Shown here: positions 7,882 to 15,172 of the stretch, piece by piece
Numbering within the stretch: the first letter of the stretch is position 1
How the letters are laid out: every line of letters starts with the position of its first letter
Origin: Amycolatopsis sp. WAC 01376
GTDB taxonomy: Bacteria; Actinomycetota; Actinomycetes; Mycobacteriales; Pseudonocardiaceae
DNA length: 64,000 nt
Direction of reading: 5' to 3'
Assembly: GCF_003947415.1 (NCBI RefSeq)
Contig: NZ_QHKL01000005.1
Location: 83,053 to 147,052 of the forward strand
Notes under the pieces: model-generated
What the model saw: only the letters and a program-made list of their open reading frames with translations
The model's database searches: none
Told to the model about the DNA's origin: nothing
Translations under genes and position numbers: made by a program

Positions 7882-8212
7882 CGTTCTGCTCCGGTCGAGT
7901 CGGGAACCACAGGTCGTCCGAGGTGAGATCCGCGAGGTCGTACTTCCCGAGCGCGCCGGCCAGGAACCGCAGTTCGAGTTCGAGGCAGCGCACGCGCCCC
8001 TTCCCAGATCCGCCCCGACACGAGTAGCGACGCGTCGTGTTTGCCGATCCGGCGCAGGCATTCCACCAGCGGCAACCCCGCCTGGTCGAGGAACACCGAC
8101 GGCGCCCGGCCGGTGCCGCCCTCGGCCCCGTCCACGGTGACGGCGTCCGCGCCCGCCACCCACGCGGCCTGCGCGGCCTCGCCGACGTCGCGGCCTGGTG
8201 ATCTCGGCCCGC
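7878..8212 (-). pseudogene. FMN-binding glutamate-synthase-like fragment, frameshifted
   Basis: The minus strand encodes AGADAVTVDGAEGGTGRAPS followed by VFLDQAGLPLVECLRRIG and LLVSGRIW, resembling the FMN/substrate-binding C-terminal half of GltB-like synthases (VTVDGAEGGTG-x-AP motif). Frame is lost after GRIWEGA and a different frame then gives LELELRFLAGALGKYDLADL up to RPEQNG and TGA7880-7878. The N-terminal part would lie across the 3' end of the next gene and is missing. A decayed, truncated gene. Family call is from the GGTG motif only. Confidence 0.55.
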
Positions 8213-8578
8213 CTAGTTCCGGTTCCCGTAGGACTGCTCGCACGGGTATCCGTCACGGTCGGCGTCCCAGCTCAGCGGACGGCCCGCGTTCACCCAGGCG
8301 CTGAACGCGTACTCGAAGGAGTAGCCCTCGGCGAGAAGCCGCTGGCACGAAGTGAGGCGCTGGACGGCGGGCGCCCGGGTGACCGTCATCGGTGGCTCCA
8401 CCACGACCACCGAAGTGGGCGGCGGCGCGAGGACGACAGCGGTGGTGGTCGAGGGAGGTGCGATCTCGCGCACCACGGTGATCGGTGTACCGGCGGTCGG
8501 TGTCCCACAACCGCCCAGTCCCACGACGGAAACGACGGCACCCGCCGAAACCAGCAGTGCCGCGATAATCCTGTTCAT
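8213..8578 (-). CDS. Lipoprotein with excalibur calcium-binding domain
   Basis: 121 aa from ATG8578 (GGGAGGCAAGG upstream). The N-terminus is a lipoprotein signal: MNRIIAALLVSAG, hydrophobic core, then lipobox LGGC. A Thr/Val/Pro-rich linker follows, then a Cys-containing domain ending DADRDGYPCEQSY, the DxDxDGxxCE signature of excalibur domains. Predicted to sit on the outer face of the membrane and bind Ca2+. A longer frame to 8644 would bury the signal peptide. The stop lies at the edge of the adjacent glutamate-synthase-like remnant. Confidence 0.88.
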   Translation of the reverse strand: MNRIIAALLVSAGAVVSVVGLGGCGTPTAGTPITVVREIAPPSTTTAVVLAPPPTSVVVVEPPMTVTRAPAVQRLTSCQRLLAEGYSFEYAFSAWVNAGRPLSWDADRDGYPCEQSYGNRN

Positions 8579-8722
8579 ATCCTTGCCTCCCGATGAAACC
8601 GCCGGACCCTCTACGGAGGAGAACGGCGTTTTCACCGGTGCCATGACAAGAATCGCGTGATCGAGGCCCGAAGTCCCCGGAAGTCGGGAGCTTCGGCAGG
8701 GGGTGGATCGGGCCGGAAAGCC

Positions 8723-9130
8723 CTAGGACTGGATGACGTTCACCATCCACGAGATGCCGAACTTGTCGGTGCAGGCACCGAATTCGTCACCCCACATCTG
8801 CTTTTCGAACGGGACCGAAACCGTGCCGTCGGCGGACAGTTTCTCCCAGTATCCGCGCAATTCCCCGCTGTCATCACCACTGAGGCTGACCGACAGGTTG
8901 GTGCCCGGTTTGTGCTCCATTCCCGGCGGCGTGTCCGACGCCATGATCGTGTAGCCGCTCGGCGTGTCGAGCTGGCTGTGCATGATCTGGTCCTCCACCG
9001 GCGAACCGGCCATCCCGGATTCACCGAACGTATTCAGCGTCAGTTCTCCGCCGAACACCGACTTGTAGAACTCCATGGCCTGCCGGGCGTCACCGGCGAA
9101 GCTGATGTAAGGATTGAGACGGGAAGCCAC
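8723..9130 (-). CDS. VOC family protein (PhnB-like)
   Basis: 135 aa. Begins RLNPYISFAGDARQAMEFYK and contains VFGGELTLNTFGESGM, IMHSQL, MASDTPPGM and the closing WGDEFGACTDKFGISWMVN, the pattern of PhnB/3-demethylubiquinone-like members of the vicinal-oxygen-chelate superfamily. Two beta-alpha-beta-beta-beta modules are expected; metal ligands would include His in MHSQL and the late Glu/Asp. The reaction is unknown. Stands alone; 332 bp separates it from the divergent DUF2975 gene. Confidence 0.88.
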   Translation of the reverse strand: MASRLNPYISFAGDARQAMEFYKSVFGGELTLNTFGESGMAGSPVEDQIMHSQLDTPSGYTIMASDTPPGMEHKPGTNLSVSLSGDDSGELRGYWEKLSADGTVSVPFEKQMWGDEFGACTDKFGISWMVNVIQS

Positions 9131-9462
9131 TGGAACGCTCCTTCTGGTCGGGTCACGAGCATCCTGGCAGACCCCTCCTGGCGCGACAACGGCTGAGCAA
9201 CCGCCGGGTGAATTCCTTCGCGCAACGAAAATTCAACCCTTCACCGAATGCGGTGAGCGATTCCCTCATGGACTCGTCGTGAATGCTGGTTTTGTGTCCG
9301 CGTATGCCCGGACTTCGAATACGCGTGACCTCGGCTCAGGACCGGCGCGACCTCGCGATCCCGACCCCACCCGGGCCGCCACGCCACCCCAGCCGCCCCC
9401 GAACCACCGCGCCTCGATACCAACCGATTGACTTTCGATAGATAACGCGCGAAACTCGATGT
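9131..9462. other. Intergenic region, divergent promoters
   Basis: No gene seen. The part next to 9463 holds TTGACT-N6-TAGATAAC with TCGATA repeats on both sides (9416-9461), a probable promoter/operator for the DUF2975-HTH pair. The middle is Pro-codon-like low-complexity C-rich DNA without a credible frame. Confidence 0.5.
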
Positions 9463-9942
9463 ATGATCACAGGGCAACGGGCAGTCGCGCCGCTCAGAGT
9501 GTTCCTCCTGCTGCTGTTCGGGATCCTGGTCCTCTTCCAGACCATGTCCCTGCCGGGGCAGTTCGCGCACATGGCACGGCAGGATCCCGAAATGGCGTAT
9601 CTACGCTGGCCGGCGACGGCGGTCTCCATCTTCTGGGTGCTGTGCGTGCAGGTCGTGGTCGTCGCCACGTGGCAACTGCTCACCCTGGTCAAGAAGGACC
9701 GGATCTTCACCGAGGCGTCCCTGCGGTGGGTGGACGCCATCGTGTGGGCGATCCTCGCCGGCTGGCTGGTGCTGGCGGGCGTGTTCCTCTACGTCGGTTT
9801 CAACGCCGAAGACCCGGGTCTGCCGCTGCTGTTGTTCCTGGCGTTGATCGGCGTCGCCGTGCTGGGCCTCCTGATGGTCGTGATGCGCACGCTGCTGCGC
9901 CAGGCCACCACCCTGCGGTCCGATCTGGAACAGGTGATCTGA
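9463..9942 (+). CDS. DUF2975-type integral membrane protein
   Basis: 159 aa, four predicted membrane helices: VFLLLLFGILVLFQTMSL, AVSIFWVLCVQVVVVAT, VDAIVWAILAGWLVLAGVFL and LPLLLFLALIGVAVLGLLM. The conserved cytosolic loop KKDRIFTEASLRWVD is the DUF2975 signature. Its stop overlaps the ATG of a small HTH gene (TGATG), the arrangement seen repeatedly for DUF2975 genes with YozG-type regulators. Function unknown, possibly a membrane sensor or target of that regulator. Confidence 0.88.
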   Translation: MITGQRAVAPLRVFLLLLFGILVLFQTMSLPGQFAHMARQDPEMAYLRWPATAVSIFWVLCVQVVVVATWQLLTLVKKDRIFTEASLRWVDAIVWAILAGWLVLAGVFLYVGFNAEDPGLPLLLFLALIGVAVLGLLMVVMRTLLRQATTLRSDLEQVI

Positions 9943-10154
9943 TGCCGATCGTCGTCCGCATCGACGTCGAACTGGCCAAGCGCAAGATGAGTGTCGGCGA
10001 GTTCGCCGAACTCGTCGGGCTCACCCCGGCGAACGTGGCGGTGCTGAAGAACGGGCGTGCCAAGGCCGTCCGGTTCAGCACGCTCGAAGCGATGTGCCGG
10101 GTGCTCGAATGCCAGCCCGGCGATCTGCTCGAGTGGGTCGAAGACGAGTCTTAA
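9942..10154 (+). CDS. YozG-like XRE/Cro helix-turn-helix regulator
   Basis: 70 aa, almost entirely an HTH: RIDVELAKRKMSVGEFAELV, GLTPANVAVLKNGRAKAVRF, STLEAMCRVLECQPGDLLEW. The segment MSVGEFAELVGLTPANVAVLK fits helix 2-turn-helix 3, and the C-terminal CRVLECQPGDLLEW is conserved in Cro/YozG regulators. Coupled to the DUF2975 gene (1-bp overlap). Likely autoregulates the pair. Ends 4 bp inside the convergent P450 stop. Confidence 0.92.
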   Translation: MPIVVRIDVELAKRKMSVGEFAELVGLTPANVAVLKNGRAKAVRFSTLEAMCRVLECQPGDLLEWVEDES

Positions 10155-11464
10155 GCCGTCGAGAACTTCAGGTGGAAGTTGTCCAGCGTCGCGGGCAGTG
10201 GCCGCTCCGGCCCGAGTACGGCGCCGGAGGCCAGCTCGAAGCGGTGATCCCGGATCAGGTGCGCCAGCATCGTGCTCGCGCAGAACAGCACCAGATCCCG
10301 GCCGGGGCAGATGGCCGGTCCGGCGCTGAACGGGACCAGGGCGGGATTCGCCGCCGCGCTGCCGTCGAGCCAGATCCCGGGTTCGAACCGGTCGGCGTAG
10401 GGCAGGGATTCGGGGTCGCGGTGGAAGAACGGGGTGAAGATGAGGATCGTCGTCCCCGCGGGACCCCAGGCGGTCTCGGCCGTGCTCTCGCGCAGCAGGG
10501 CCGGAGTGGTCGGCCACAGCCGCACCGATTCGAGGGCGCACGCGCGCAGGTAGGTGAACTGGTTCGGCACGGTCAGGTCGGCGGCGGCGACCTCCTCGCC
10601 GGCGCGTTCCAGCGCGGCGGGATGGGTCGCCAGCAACGCGAGCGCGCGGAAGGTGACGATCCCGGCGGCGTCGAACGCGAAGAGCCAGTGGGCGACCTGG
10701 TCGGCGACGACCTCCGTCGTCCGCTCGCCCGACGGGCCCGCCGAGGCGATGGCTTCGGCGAGACTGCCCGGCTCCGCCCGTTCCAGGTGACCGATGAGCC
10801 GGGTGCGGAACTGATCGTGGAGCCGGTCGCGCCGGGGGTGCGCATACGCCCAGTTCGCGTCCTTCCGCAAGCGGGCGAGCGCGTCGGTGAGGCCGTCGTC
10901 GCTCGCCGCGGAGTCGCCGAGAGTGACCCGGCGGACCATCCGCCACCAGGCCACGTTGAAGGTGTCCCAGTCGAGGGTGCCGCCGTTCCAGAGCGACGCC
11001 GCTTCCTCGGCGATCGCCGAGGCGAATGGGACGGCGAGGTCGTGCAGCGGCCTGCCCGGTTCGAGGACTTCCTCGTTGAGTTCGCGGCGCGGCGGCCGGT
11101 CCACCGCGTCCGAGATCAGCACGCCGTGTGGCTGGAAATGTCCCAGCGCCGCCCGCTTCTCCTTGGTCGACGGACTGAACGGGACCGGACTGGCGGCGAG
11201 CACCTCGCCGACGTCTTCGCCGGACAACGCGAGATCGATCGAGCGGCCGGGCACTCGCAGGCGCAGCGGCCCCGGACCGTACTGCGAGCGAAGCCCGCAC
11301 AACAGGCGCACGGCGGAGCGGTCCAGCTGGAGTTTCTGGGCAGCGGCCATCCCCAGCGGCCGCCGTTTGATCACGCCGCCCGCGAGCGTGGGCAGCACGA
11401 CCCGCAGTGCGACACGCACGGTGTCCTGGACGGATGCGATGGCTGGTTCGGTCTTGGTCGCCAT
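10151..11464 (-). CDS. Cytochrome P450, atypical
   Basis: 437 aa. Heme-binding loop FSAGPAICPGRDLVLF carries the axial Cys; the K-helix ExxR is ESVR; the I-helix reads AFDAAGIVTF, so the usual acid of (A/G)Gx(D/E)T is Val while the Thr remains. The N-terminus (VRVALRVVLPTLAGGVIKRRP) lacks a true membrane anchor. This layout resembles the group of bacterial P450s that use PAICPGRD in place of FGxGxHxCxG. No ferredoxin gene is adjacent. Substrate unknown. Divergent from udgX. Confidence 0.88.
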   Translation of the reverse strand: MATKTEPAIASVQDTVRVALRVVLPTLAGGVIKRRPLGMAAAQKLQLDRSAVRLLCGLRSQYGPGPLRLRVPGRSIDLALSGEDVGEVLAASPVPFSPSTKEKRAALGHFQPHGVLISDAVDRPPRRELNEEVLEPGRPLHDLAVPFASAIAEEAASLWNGGTLDWDTFNVAWWRMVRRVTLGDSAASDDGLTDALARLRKDANWAYAHPRRDRLHDQFRTRLIGHLERAEPGSLAEAIASAGPSGERTTEVVADQVAHWLFAFDAAGIVTFRALALLATHPAALERAGEEVAAADLTVPNQFTYLRACALESVRLWPTTPALLRESTAETAWGPAGTTILIFTPFFHRDPESLPYADRFEPGIWLDGSAAANPALVPFSAGPAICPGRDLVLFCASTMLAHLIRDHRFELASGAVLGPERPLPATLDNFHLKFSTA

Positions 11465-11535
11465 ACCGACGGACTACCCGTCGCGGCGTTCGCGTAACCG
11501 GTTTGTCCCACGGCCGGGCGGGGAATCCGGGCCCC

Positions 11536-12153
11536 ATGGCGACCAAGGCACCCGGGGCGGCCCCACCGGAGACCGCCGATCTCGGCAAGCTCCGTTCGGC
11601 GGCATCCGGCTGCCGCGGATGCGACCTCTACCGTGACGCGACCCAGACCGTCTTCGGTGAAGGCCCGCGCACAGCGGAGATCATGGTGGTCGGCGAACAA
11701 CCCGGCGACCAGGAGGACCGGGCGGGCGCCCCGTTCGTCGGGCCCGCCGGGCGGCTGCTCGACCGGGCTCTCGACGAAGCGGGCTTCGACCGCGAAAAGA
11801 TCTACGTCACCAACGCGGTCAAGCACTTCAAGTTCAAACGCGACGAACGCGGCAAACGGCGTATCCACAAGACGCCGTCGAAGACCGAGATCGTCGCCTG
11901 CCGTCCGTGGTTGCACGCCGAGCTGGCGGCGGTCCATCCGGAGCTGCTGATCTTCCTCGGCGCGACCGCGGCGAAGGCACTGCTCGGCGACGACTTCCGC
12001 ATCACCCGGAGCCGCGGGGAGCGGATCGAGCTGGCGGAGTTCGACCTCACCGCGGTCGCCACGGTGCACCCGTCCGCGGTGCTGCGCGCGCCGGACCGCG
12101 ACGAGGCCTATCAGGCCTTCGTCGCGGACCTCGTCACGGCGCGCGGTCGCTGA
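11536..12153 (+). CDS. udgX: UdgX, uracil-DNA cross-linking glycosylase
   Basis: 205 aa. Motif A GEQPGDQED (53-61) and the R-loop KRRIH (107-111) are the hallmarks of UdgX, which excises uracil and stays covalently attached to the abasic site through that His (established for Mycobacterium smegmatis UdgX). Cys26, Cys29 and Cys122 are probable iron-sulfur ligands; NAVKHFKF has His where family-4 UDGs have Cys. HPSAVLR is the C-terminal catalytic loop. Probable DNA-repair or anti-uracil function. Divergent from the P450; converges with the 66-aa gene 1 bp downstream. Confidence 0.92.
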   Translation: MATKAPGAAPPETADLGKLRSAASGCRGCDLYRDATQTVFGEGPRTAEIMVVGEQPGDQEDRAGAPFVGPAGRLLDRALDEAGFDREKIYVTNAVKHFKFKRDERGKRRIHKTPSKTEIVACRPWLHAELAAVHPELLIFLGATAAKALLGDDFRITRSRGERIELAEFDLTAVATVHPSAVLRAPDRDEAYQAFVADLVTARGR

Positions 12154-12154
12154 A

Positions 12155-12355
12155 TCAAGCCACTTCGGAGCTGCGGCTGCTGCCGCCGCCGTCGTGCAGG
12201 CCGAGCATGTCCAGCAAGGTCGCGCAGTCTTCGGCACTCCTCGCCTGTGAAGCCACGGCGAGGGCCGCCTTGCGGCGGATCGCCTCCTGCTCCGGCGTGT
12301 CCTGGCCTTCCGGCAACAGGTCGGGTACCGGATGAAGCCCGAGTTCGTTGTTCAT
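12155..12355 (-). CDS. 66-aa orphan protein, paralogue of the 43722 gene
   Basis: From ATG12355 (AAGGGGGAACTG upstream) the product is 66 aa: MNNELGLHPVPDLLPEGQ, a helical middle rich in Ala/Arg, then DCATLLDMLGLHDGG. The same length and pattern (N-x3-GL-x-PV-x2-L ... RKA-x2-AV ... A-x-DC-x2-LL-x-MLGLH) recurs at 43722-43922. Soluble, predicted mostly helical, one Cys. No function known to me. It lies between udgX (convergent) and an LLM oxidoreductase gene on the same strand. Recurrence with a conserved core argues strongly that it is real. Confidence 0.75.
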   Translation of the reverse strand: MNNELGLHPVPDLLPEGQDTPEQEAIRRKAALAVASQARSAEDCATLLDMLGLHDGGGSSRSSEVA

Positions 12356-12434
12356 CAGTTCCCCCTTGGGTGAAGGATGACGTGCCGCACTGGTACCCGC
12401 GTCCGCGGGCTCGCACACTCCGGTTCCGGGTGAA

Positions 12435-13397
12435 TCACCCCCGCAACGCCGGGAGCAGCGTGTCCTCGGCGAACCGGAGAAAGCCTTCCTGCTGGTCGCC
12501 GCCGATCTGGATCAGGGCGAGGTCGGTGAACCCGGCCGCCTCGAATTCACCCGCCTGCTTCACGATCCGGTCGACGTCGGAGCCGCACGGGATGCCCGCG
12601 GCGACGTCCTCCGGTTTGACGAACTGGGTGGCCCCGGCGAACCCCGCGGGCCCCGGCAGCTCGGCGTTGACCTTCCAGCCACCGGCGAACCAGCGGAACT
12701 GTTCGTGCGCCCGCTGGATCGCGGCGTCGCGGTCTTCACCCCAGGACACCGGCATCTGCGCGATCTTCCTGGTGGGCGGGCCGAGTTTGGTGGCGTCCCA
12801 CTCCCGGCCAAGCGATCCGTCCGGTTCCACCGCGATCATCGCGTCGGCGATCGGCGCGAACCGCGTCACCGACTGCGACCCGGACACCGCGACGGCGATC
12901 GGGACACGCTGCTCCGGGAGGTCCCAGAGCTTCGCCGAGTCCACCCGGAAGTGGTCACCCGCGTAGTTGAAGTACCCGCCGTCGAACAGCCCGCCGATGA
13001 TCTGGATCGCCTCGGCGAGCATCTCGTGGCGGACGTTCGCCGGCGGCCAGCCGCGGCCGACGACGTGCTCGTTGAGGTTCTCCCCCGCACCGAGCCCGAG
13101 CGTGAACCGGCCATCCGACAGCGCTTGCACGGTCGCCGCCTTCTGCGCCACCACGGCCGGGTGATAACGCATGGTCGGGCACGTCACGAAGGTCATCAGT
13201 TCGACCCGTTCGGTGCTCTGGGTGACCGCTCCCAGCACGCTCCACGCGTACGGCGAATGTCCCTGCGCGTCCAGCCAGGGCGAAAAGTGGTCGCTCATCA
13301 CCTCGAAGTCGAAACCCGCCTTCTCGGCCCCGGCGGCGTAGCCCACCAGGTCCTTCGGTCCGGCCTGTTCGGTCATGAGTGTGTAGCCGATGCGCAT
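12435..13397 (-). CDS. LLM class F420-dependent oxidoreductase (G6PDH-like family)
   Basis: 320 aa TIM-barrel. VMSDHFSPWLDAQGHSPYAW corresponds to the F420/active-site His region of Fgd-like enzymes, and LGLGAGENLNEHVVGRGWPP to the conserved Glu/Asn loop. It matches the subgroup of F420-dependent enzymes related to, but distinct from, glucose-6-phosphate dehydrogenase (compare the fgd gene at 39081). GAAGGAGG-like GAAGCCTCC complement precedes ATG13397. Substrate unknown. Intergenic space upstream is shared with the SigB-type promoter of the 13509 gene. Confidence 0.88.
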   Translation of the reverse strand: MRIGYTLMTEQAGPKDLVGYAAGAEKAGFDFEVMSDHFSPWLDAQGHSPYAWSVLGAVTQSTERVELMTFVTCPTMRYHPAVVAQKAATVQALSDGRFTLGLGAGENLNEHVVGRGWPPANVRHEMLAEAIQIIGGLFDGGYFNYAGDHFRVDSAKLWDLPEQRVPIAVAVSGSQSVTRFAPIADAMIAVEPDGSLGREWDATKLGPPTRKIAQMPVSWGEDRDAAIQRAHEQFRWFAGGWKVNAELPGPAGFAGATQFVKPEDVAAGIPCGSDVDRIVKQAGEFEAAGFTDLALIQIGGDQQEGFLRFAEDTLLPALRG

Positions 13398-13455
13398 CGA
13401 AGCCTCCTTCGCGTCCGACCTCCGCGTACCCGCCCGTTCCCGAGGTCAACCGGAC

Positions 13456-13482
13456 GTTTATCCGGTGAATCGAACGGGGTAC
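13456..13482 (+). promoter_or_regulatory. SigB/SigF-type promoter
   Basis: GTTT (13456-13459), 17-nt spacer, GGGTAC (13477-13482), 26 nt before the 13509 start. Matches the GTTT-N15-17-GGGTAt consensus of actinobacterial SigB/SigF-group sigma factors; such a sigma gene lies 0.9 kb downstream. Confidence 0.65.
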
Positions 13483-13508
13483 CTGACCCGGGGAAGAGAG
13501 GAGGCGCG

Positions 13509-13841
13509 ATGCCGCAGCAGGCTTGGAGCGACAAACGAGAACGTCAGTACGAACACATCAAGGATTCGGCCGAGGATCGAGGGGCGAGCACCGACCGGGC
13601 CGAGGAGATCGCCGCGCGCACGGTCAACAAGAACCGCGCGCAGGCGGGCGAGTCACGCGAGGCGAGCCGGACGTCCCTCCAGGACATGTCACCTCAGCGG
13701 CGGGGCGGCATACGGTCCGGGAACCGCTTGGGCCCGAACAGCCCGACCAAGGACCAGCTCTACAACGAAGCGAAGCAACGCAACGTCGAGGGCAGGTCGA
13801 AGATGTCCAAAAAGGAGCTTCAGCGCGCCCTGGGCCGTTGA
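13509..13841 (+). CDS. Rho_N-domain small basic protein (plasmid-stabilisation-like)
   Basis: 110 aa, highly charged. N-terminal AWSDKRERQYEHIKDS and AARTVNKNRAQAGES are shared by actinobacterial proteins loosely named plasmid stabilization proteins; the C-terminal TKDQLYNEAKQRNVEGRSKM then SKKELQRAL is a Rho termination-factor N-terminal (SAP-like) nucleic-acid-binding motif. AGAGGAGG precedes ATG13509. A good SigB/SigF-type promoter upstream suggests general-stress expression. Likely a nucleic-acid-binding stress protein; precise role unknown. Confidence 0.85.
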   Translation: MPQQAWSDKRERQYEHIKDSAEDRGASTDRAEEIAARTVNKNRAQAGESREASRTSLQDMSPQRRGGIRSGNRLGPNSPTKDQLYNEAKQRNVEGRSKMSKKELQRALGR

Positions 13842-13893
13842 TCACGCGTCTCGCGGCGGGTCCCCGCCGCGATCACCTTACGGCCACGGACGG

Positions 13894-14358
13894 ATGGGTT
13901 TCGTAATGGATGCACACGGACGGGGCGGCCTGACTCCCCAAACCCGGCCACAGTCGGACGGACTGTCCGACCGGGTCGAACTCCGCCTTCCTGCCGAGGC
14001 GGAGCAGATTCCCCTCGTCCGCACGCTCACCCACGGTGTGGTGTCCCGTGCGGACTTCGGCTTGGACGCCATTTCAGACGCGAAGATGGCCGTCGACGAA
14101 GCCTGTTCCCAACTTGTCCAGCCCGCTGCACTGGGAGCCGTTCTTTGTTGTGTGTTTCACGAGGTACCGGAAGGAATCGCCGTCTCGATCTCGACACGGA
14201 CGGCGAAGCCCTTCTTGCCGAGCGAGACGACGTTCGGCTGGCACGTCCTGACGACCTTGGCCGGCTCGGTGGCCGCACGATGCGAGCCGATTCCCGGCGG
14301 AGTGGGGGGTACGACGACGATCGACCTCGTCCTGGCCCCGGGAACGAGCGACGGGTGA
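13894..14358 (+). CDS. RsbW-like anti-sigma factor (HATPase_c)
   Basis: 154 aa (alternative in-frame ATG13906). After a ~35-residue tail comes a serine-kinase-type ATPase: VELRLPAEAEQIPLVRTLTH, then AISDAKMAVDEACSQLVQ (N-box; the Mg-binding Asn is Gln, as in several actinobacterial SigF antagonists), GVGGTTTIDLVL at the end (G2 strand). Stop overlaps the sigma-factor start (GTGA), the classical anti-sigma/sigma pair. Predicted to bind and silence the sigma factor encoded by 14355, with release by an anti-anti-sigma protein not in this window. Confidence 0.85.
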   Translation: MGFVMDAHGRGGLTPQTRPQSDGLSDRVELRLPAEAEQIPLVRTLTHGVVSRADFGLDAISDAKMAVDEACSQLVQPAALGAVLCCVFHEVPEGIAVSISTRTAKPFLPSETTFGWHVLTTLAGSVAARCEPIPGGVGGTTTIDLVLAPGTSDG

Positions 14359-15143
14359 GCGGCGAGCGCAAGACCCTCACGCGTCAGGCGGACGACTACG
14401 CCCATTGCGAAGCCCTCTTCGACGAGATGTCCTCGTTGCCGGAGGACTCCGGACGCCGCCAGGATCTGCGTGCCCGCCTCGTCACCGAACTGCTGCCGCT
14501 CGCCGAGCACATCGCCACCCGGTTCTCCGGCCGGGGCGAGCCTCGCGAAGATCTGGTGCAGGTGGCGCGGATCGGCCTGATCAACGCGGTCGACCGTTTC
14601 GATCCCGGCCGCGGGCACGATTTCCTCTCCTTCGCCGTCCCGACCATCATGGGCGAGGTCCGGCGGCATTTCCGGGACACCGGCTGGTCGGTCCGGGTGC
14701 CGAGGCGGCTCAAGGAACTCCACGTCTCCCTCAGCCAGGGCACGGCCGCGCTGTCGCAGCGGCTCGGCCGCGCGCCGACCCCGACCGAACTCGCCGAATA
14801 CCTCGGGCTCGAAGTCAACGAAGTGCGCGAAGGCCTGCTCGCAGGCCAGGCGTACCAGACGTTGTCGGTCGACAAGCCGGTCCACGACAACGCCACCGAG
14901 GCCCTTTCGCTCGCCGACACGATCGGCGAAGAGGACCACGAGATGGCTCTGGTGGAGACCCACGAGGCGCTGCAACCGCTGCTGCGGGAGCTCCCGAAAC
15001 GGGAACGCGCGATCCTCGTGATGCGCTTCTTCGGCGGCTACACGCAGACGCAGATCGCGGAACGGATCGGCATCTCGCAGATGCACGTGTCGCGCCTTCT
15101 CGCGCAGACGCTGGACCAGCTGCGGGGCAAGCTCTCGGAGTAG
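14355..15143 (+). CDS. RNA polymerase sigma factor, SigB/SigF/SigG group
   Basis: 262 aa from GTG14355, overlapping the anti-sigma stop. Region 2: LLPLAEHIATRFSGRGEPRE, DLVQVARIGLINAVDRFDPG, FLSFAVPTIMGEVRRHFRD, the -10-recognition segment; RVPRRLKELHVSLSQGTAAL leads to region 3; region 4: LPKRERAILVMRFFGGYTQT and QIAERIGISQMHVSRLLAQ (the -35-binding HTH). FDPGRGHDFLSFAVPTIMGE is characteristic of stress/sporulation SigB/F/G factors. Controls a general-stress-type regulon; nearby GTTT/GGGTA promoters are candidates. Confidence 0.95.
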   Translation: MSGERKTLTRQADDYAHCEALFDEMSSLPEDSGRRQDLRARLVTELLPLAEHIATRFSGRGEPREDLVQVARIGLINAVDRFDPGRGHDFLSFAVPTIMGEVRRHFRDTGWSVRVPRRLKELHVSLSQGTAALSQRLGRAPTPTELAEYLGLEVNEVREGLLAGQAYQTLSVDKPVHDNATEALSLADTIGEEDHEMALVETHEALQPLLRELPKRERAILVMRFFGGYTQTQIAERIGISQMHVSRLLAQTLDQLRGKLSE

Positions 15144-15172
15144 CCGGACCGGGCATCGGCGATGCTGTGTGC

